From NCBI GenBank assembly GCA_964452105.1, contig CAYVLI010000116.1, forward strand, positions 1-7,400: 7,400 bases of DNA, given 5' to 3'. The DNA comes from CAYVLI01 sp964452105 [NCBI: uncultured Nitrospinota bacterium] (GTDB taxonomy: Bacteria; JAUXIQ01). This document shows, in pieces, positions 5,340 through 7,400 of the stretch. Both the position numbers and the translations under genes were made by a program. Position 1 is the stretch's first letter. The number at the start of each line of letters is the position of its first letter. Below the pieces are notes generated by a model. It was not told the origin of the DNA and ran no database searches. It saw only the letters and a program-made list of their open reading frames with translations.

Positions 5340-6617
5340 ATGACCACAAAAGAAATAGAAATTTCATACGGATCGGGGAACATCACTCTTAATATACCCG
5401 AAGAGAGGCTCGGGGGTGTCTATGAACCGAGAGAGATGAAGGACCCTTCGGATGAGGACATGGCAGAGGCCGTCCATGAAGCAGGTGTTGCAGAGGTTTG
5501 CTCGGGTAGAAGGGTATGCCTCCTGCTGGAAGACGGAACCCGCGGCGACAATCACGGCATTTACCTGAAGGCGTTGCTCCCGGCCTTGCAAAATGCAGGA
5601 CAGGTTAATGTAATCATTGCCACCGGCTCTCACGATCCGTCCGGCAGCGGTAATGTTGAGATTTCCTCTGATATAAAAACATTGCTCGACCATACTGGTA
5701 TTAATAATAGTGTTGCCATCAACGACTGCAGGAACTCAAGATTCACTCGTTGCGGAGCGACGCAGGCAGAAACGGATGTCTTCCTTAATTCAATAGCAGA
5801 CGACGCCGAAACGGTGCTCCTTCCCAGCACCATGAAGCCGCACTATTTCGCGGGCTACTCCAACCCCATCAAGAACATCGTCCCGGGAATAGCCGCCTTC
5901 AAGACCATAGAGCAGAACCACAGCCTGGCGCTGGAGAGCGATTCCACTTTCTGCCGGCATCCTCTTCATTCCGATGAGATGCGCAGGAGCAATCCGGTGG
6001 CCGAGGACATGCTCGAAGCGGCCCGGCTCTATCTCGAAGGTAGACAGGCAATCGCCATCGCCACTGTGGGTCCAAACGTTTTTGTGGATGATTCGTGCAA
6101 AGCGGCTTCAGAAGCCATGGATAAAGTGGACGAACTGATGGCCTGCTCCGTAAAGCCGGAGAGATATATCATCGTCTCCCCGGGGAACCTGAACGAGGGC
6201 AGAGACCTATATCATGCCCAGCGCGGACTCGAGCTGACCAGGAACGTCGTCCTCGACGGGGGCGAGATACTCTTCGCGGCGGAGATGTCGGGCGGTATCG
6301 CATACGATGATGCGACCAGACGTAATTTTCACGACAGGCTCAAATGCGCCGGTGATATATCCGTCAACAGGGGGAATTACGTGCTCTACTCTCATAAGGC
6401 AGTAAAGCTGAATGACCTCATAAGTAAAGTGAGCGCCATTCACGTCTTCTCTTCGCTGGATGATTCAAGCCTGAAGGAAATAAGGATGCAGCCTGCGAAA
6501 GACTGTCAGGATGTAATCGACACATGGCTTGAGAAGGATAGCGAGGCGCGAATACTCGTTTTTAAAAACGCAAATAAACTTGCCGTCTATCAAAAAGTTG
6601 AAGGCAACCCTTCTTAA
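5340..6617 (+). CDS. LarA-family protein (DUF2088), nickel-dependent lactate racemase-like
   Basis: The 425-residue product has the usual LarA length (about 425). LarA interconverts D- and L-lactate with a nickel pincer cofactor held by a Lys and His residues; homologues act on other 2-hydroxy acids. Key positions are kept: D65-G-T-R68 (LarA D72 and R75), H98 in ATGSHDP (LarA H108), H168 in KPHYFAGYS, K178 in SNPIKNIVPG and H194 in IEQNH. The spacings of H168, K178 and H194 (10 and 16 residues) equal those of LarA H174, K184 and H200. The loop before the cofactor Lys is SNPIK rather than the SGGRK usual in LarA, and the Arg is followed by Gly not Pro, so the substrate may not be lactate. No cofactor-making larB, larC or larE lies in the window. 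It starts 124 bases after the propeller gene on the same strand. Family certain, substrate unknown. Confidence 0.88.
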   Translation: MTTKEIEISYGSGNITLNIPEERLGGVYEPREMKDPSDEDMAEAVHEAGVAEVCSGRRVCLLLEDGTRGDNHGIYLKALLPALQNAGQVNVIIATGSHDPSGSGNVEISSDIKTLLDHTGINNSVAINDCRNSRFTRCGATQAETDVFLNSIADDAETVLLPSTMKPHYFAGYSNPIKNIVPGIAAFKTIEQNHSLALESDSTFCRHPLHSDEMRRSNPVAEDMLEAARLYLEGRQAIAIATVGPNVFVDDSCKAASEAMDKVDELMACSVKPERYIIVSPGNLNEGRDLYHAQRGLELTRNVVLDGGEILFAAEMSGGIAYDDATRRNFHDRLKCAGDISVNRGNYVLYSHKAVKLNDLISKVSAIHVFSSLDDSSLKEIRMQPAKDCQDVIDTWLEKDSEARILVFKNANKLAVYQKVEGNPS

Positions 6618-6673
6618 GAAGGATTATCACTCGAACCCATTTCCCAAGGCTTTTTGCAGAAGAGTTTTGTGTG

Positions 6674-6730
6674 CTGTCGGGTCTCCGCACCCGACAGTAT
6701 TTGTACATGCCGGGTTCGGAGACCCGACAG
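6674..6730. repeat. CCGACAG hairpin unit plus inverted copy
   Basis: Unit A is a hairpin: CTGTCGGGT (6674-6682), loop CTCCGC, ACCCGACAG (6689-6697), nine perfect pairs. After an 11-base spacer, 6709-6730 is its inverted copy, matching at 20 of 22 positions. The tract can therefore fold either as the unit A hairpin or as one 22-base stem between the units. It lies about 57 bases after the LarA-like stop. A third copy is at 491-512. Confidence 0.75.
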
Positions 6731-6759
6731 GACGGGAAAATTTCACCCCCACCTTTGTT

Positions 6760-6780
6760 CCTCCCCCGTCAAGGGGGAGG
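6760..6780. repeat. C-rich/G-rich hairpin
   Basis: CCTCCCCC (6760-6767) pairs perfectly with GGGGGAGG (6773-6780) over a GTCAA loop. It is preceded by a C-rich CACCCCCACC stretch. It resembles the hairpin at 534-555 in form and in context. There is no T-tract after it on the + strand. Confidence 0.65.
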
Positions 6781-6808
6781 AGACTTTCCCTAATGAATCT
6801 TGCTTTGC

Positions 6809-6919
6809 CATTAGAAGTTCGCTTTTCTGCGGGAACACTTTTGAAATCCTACCGAGGTTAAACCCTTGGACAGCCCCCCAAACTTTTTTGATACGGTAGG
6901 GGCACGGCGCGCCGTGCCC
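6809..6919 (-). repeat. ~111-base intergenic repeat, copy 2 (inverted)
   Basis: Read on the - strand, it starts with GGGCACGGCG/CGCCGTGCCC and continues TACCGTATCAAAAAAG to CAGAAAAGCGAACTTCTAATG, parallel to 814-924. The two copies point towards each other and enclose the three central genes (about 5.9 kb). The palindromic end is better kept here than in copy 1. Confidence 0.7.
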
Positions 6920-6922
6920 CTA
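6897..6922. repeat. perfect 26-base palindrome, GTAGGGGC type
   Basis: TAGGGGCACGGCG (6897-6909) is followed directly by its exact reverse complement (6910-6922). With the preceding G at 6896 it carries the same GTAGGGGC head as 634-641. It ends 12 bases from the stop of the minus-strand gene, so it could also act as a bidirectional transcription barrier, though no U-run follows it in either direction. Confidence 0.75.
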
Positions 6923-6933
6923 TGTGAGGGGAG

Positions 6934-7400
6934 CTAAAAACCCTTGCCATTGACGAAAACGCGGTCGATAAGGGGGATGGCGAGGTCGAGCTCGATCCGG
7001 TTCGCAGTCAGGCGATCCCTGGCGTCTTCAAGAATACGATCCCTGTCTCTCCAGAGCATGTATTCCTTATATTTGTCCGGGTACTCGATGCCCAGCGCTC
7101 CGGCTACCACCGTGAGGTAGTGCTCGATGGCAAAAGAGAATCTGTCCTGATAGCAGGCGTGCGTCCGGTGGCAGCCGTGATAAAGGGTTGCGAATACGTC
7201 TGCATTCAGATCGGCTGTCTTCTGAAAGAAGGACATGAGGAGGGCATCCCAGGCTTCCCGGCCCATGCCGTCCCTCGATCTCCCCGAGCAGTTGCGGCCC
7301 AGGGTTTCGCTGCTCCCTATCTCCAGGACTTCCAGTCCCGGCACAGCCCTTAAAAGAGTTCTGGCTGCTTCCGCCTGCCGCTCTATATCAGGAGACCCGA
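6934..7400 (-). CDS. CCG-domain (heterodisulfide reductase B/D-like) Fe-S protein, C-terminal part
   Basis: The frame enters from the right edge and gives 154 residues to the TAG at 6934-6936; the N-terminus lies beyond the window. The stretch LLRAVPGLEVLEIGSS, NCSGRSRDGMG, then ADVFATLYHGCHRTHAC and a tail IEHYLTVVAGALGIEYPDKYKEY has the layout of the second half of a cysteine-rich CCG domain, as in HdrB/HdrD, GlpC and similar electron-transfer subunits. In such proteins the domain binds an unusual Fe-S cluster near a thiol/disulfide or quinone site. Here the usual CCGxGG is reduced to a single Cys (NCSGRSRDG), so cluster binding may be altered. A GTG at 7344 could be an internal start, but the sequence before it (residues EAARTLLRAV) already fits the family, so the gene most likely continues. 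The specific function cannot be named. Confidence 0.6.
   Translation of the reverse strand, partial: GSPDIERQAEAARTLLRAVPGLEVLEIGSSETLGRNCSGRSRDGMGREAWDALLMSFFQKTADLNADVFATLYHGCHRTHACYQDRFSFAIEHYLTVVAGALGIEYPDKYKEYMLWRDRDRILEDARDRLTANRIELDLAIPLIDRVFVNGKGF

Larger units (their letters stand above)
6618..6933. other. repeat-rich convergent intergenic region with no supported gene
   Basis: This 316-base gap lies between the stops of two convergent genes. It holds a CCGACAG hairpin and its inverted partner (6674-6730), a C-rich/G-rich hairpin (6760-6780), and the inverted second copy of the ~111-base repeat (6809-6919) ending in a near-26-base palindrome. Short open frames of 80-110 codons cross it but consist mostly of these repeats. 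The order CCGACAG unit, then C/G-rich hairpin, then GTAG-type palindromes repeats that of the first gap. Confidence 0.8.

Noticed and set aside
6609-6622. 14-base palindrome CCTTCTTAAGAAGG across the LarA-like stop codon as a terminator
   Set aside because: The stem is AT-rich, has no loop and is not followed by a T-tract; it may be chance.
6529-6899. Open frames of 80-110 codons overlapping the end of the LarA-like gene and the second gap
   Set aside because: They overlap a well-supported gene in another frame and are otherwise made of hairpin repeats.
6897-6922. Palindrome as a standard intrinsic terminator of the minus-strand gene
   Set aside because: The stem is strong, but in neither direction does a run of U follow it directly; the T-run near 6884-6889 lies on the 5' side on the + strand.

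Overview
The window carries five protein-coding genes, two of them cut by the window edges, separated by intergenic stretches full of palindromes. The gene set (a lipoate-type 2-oxoacid dehydrogenase E2, a cysteine-cluster flavoprotein, a secreted propeller protein with a dockerin-like tail, a LarA-family protein and a heterodisulfide-reductase-like CCG protein) suggests a Gram-negative anaerobic or facultative bacterium, perhaps deltaproteobacterial (Desulfobacterota-like). This is inferred from gene content; there is no rRNA or other taxonomic marker.

Layout: (1) 2-481 (+), the C-terminal catalytic half of an E2 acyltransferase. (2) 482-1030, about 550 bases without a supported gene, holding several hairpins: a GTAG-headed palindrome, a perfect 30-base palindrome and the first copy of a ~111-base repeat. 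(3) 1031-1717 (+), a 228-residue flavodoxin-fold, FMN-reductase-type protein with a Cys cluster. (4) 1718-1855, a leader region with two interlocking stems that could form a pseudoknot. (5) 1856-5215 (+), a 1119-residue exported protein: signal peptide, SBBP-associated N-terminal domain, seven SBBP blades, seven copies of a second repeat with period 44-47 residues, and a C-terminal dockerin-like calcium-binding module. (6) 5340-6617 (+), a LarA-like protein (DUF2088) that keeps the residues expected for a nickel-pincer racemase/epimerase. (7) 6618-6933, a second repeat-rich gap with the inverted second copy of the ~111-base repeat. (8) 6934-7400 (-), the C-terminal part of a CCG-domain Fe-S protein, convergent with the LarA-like gene.

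The genes do not look like one pathway. The 3 central genes share a strand, but with gaps of 138 and 124 bases there is no tight operon. Of the observations here, the strongest are the related palindromes and inverted repeats in the two large gaps, and the two-times-seven repeat architecture of the secreted protein. I see no defence system, CRISPR array, integrase, transposase, tRNA or rRNA.
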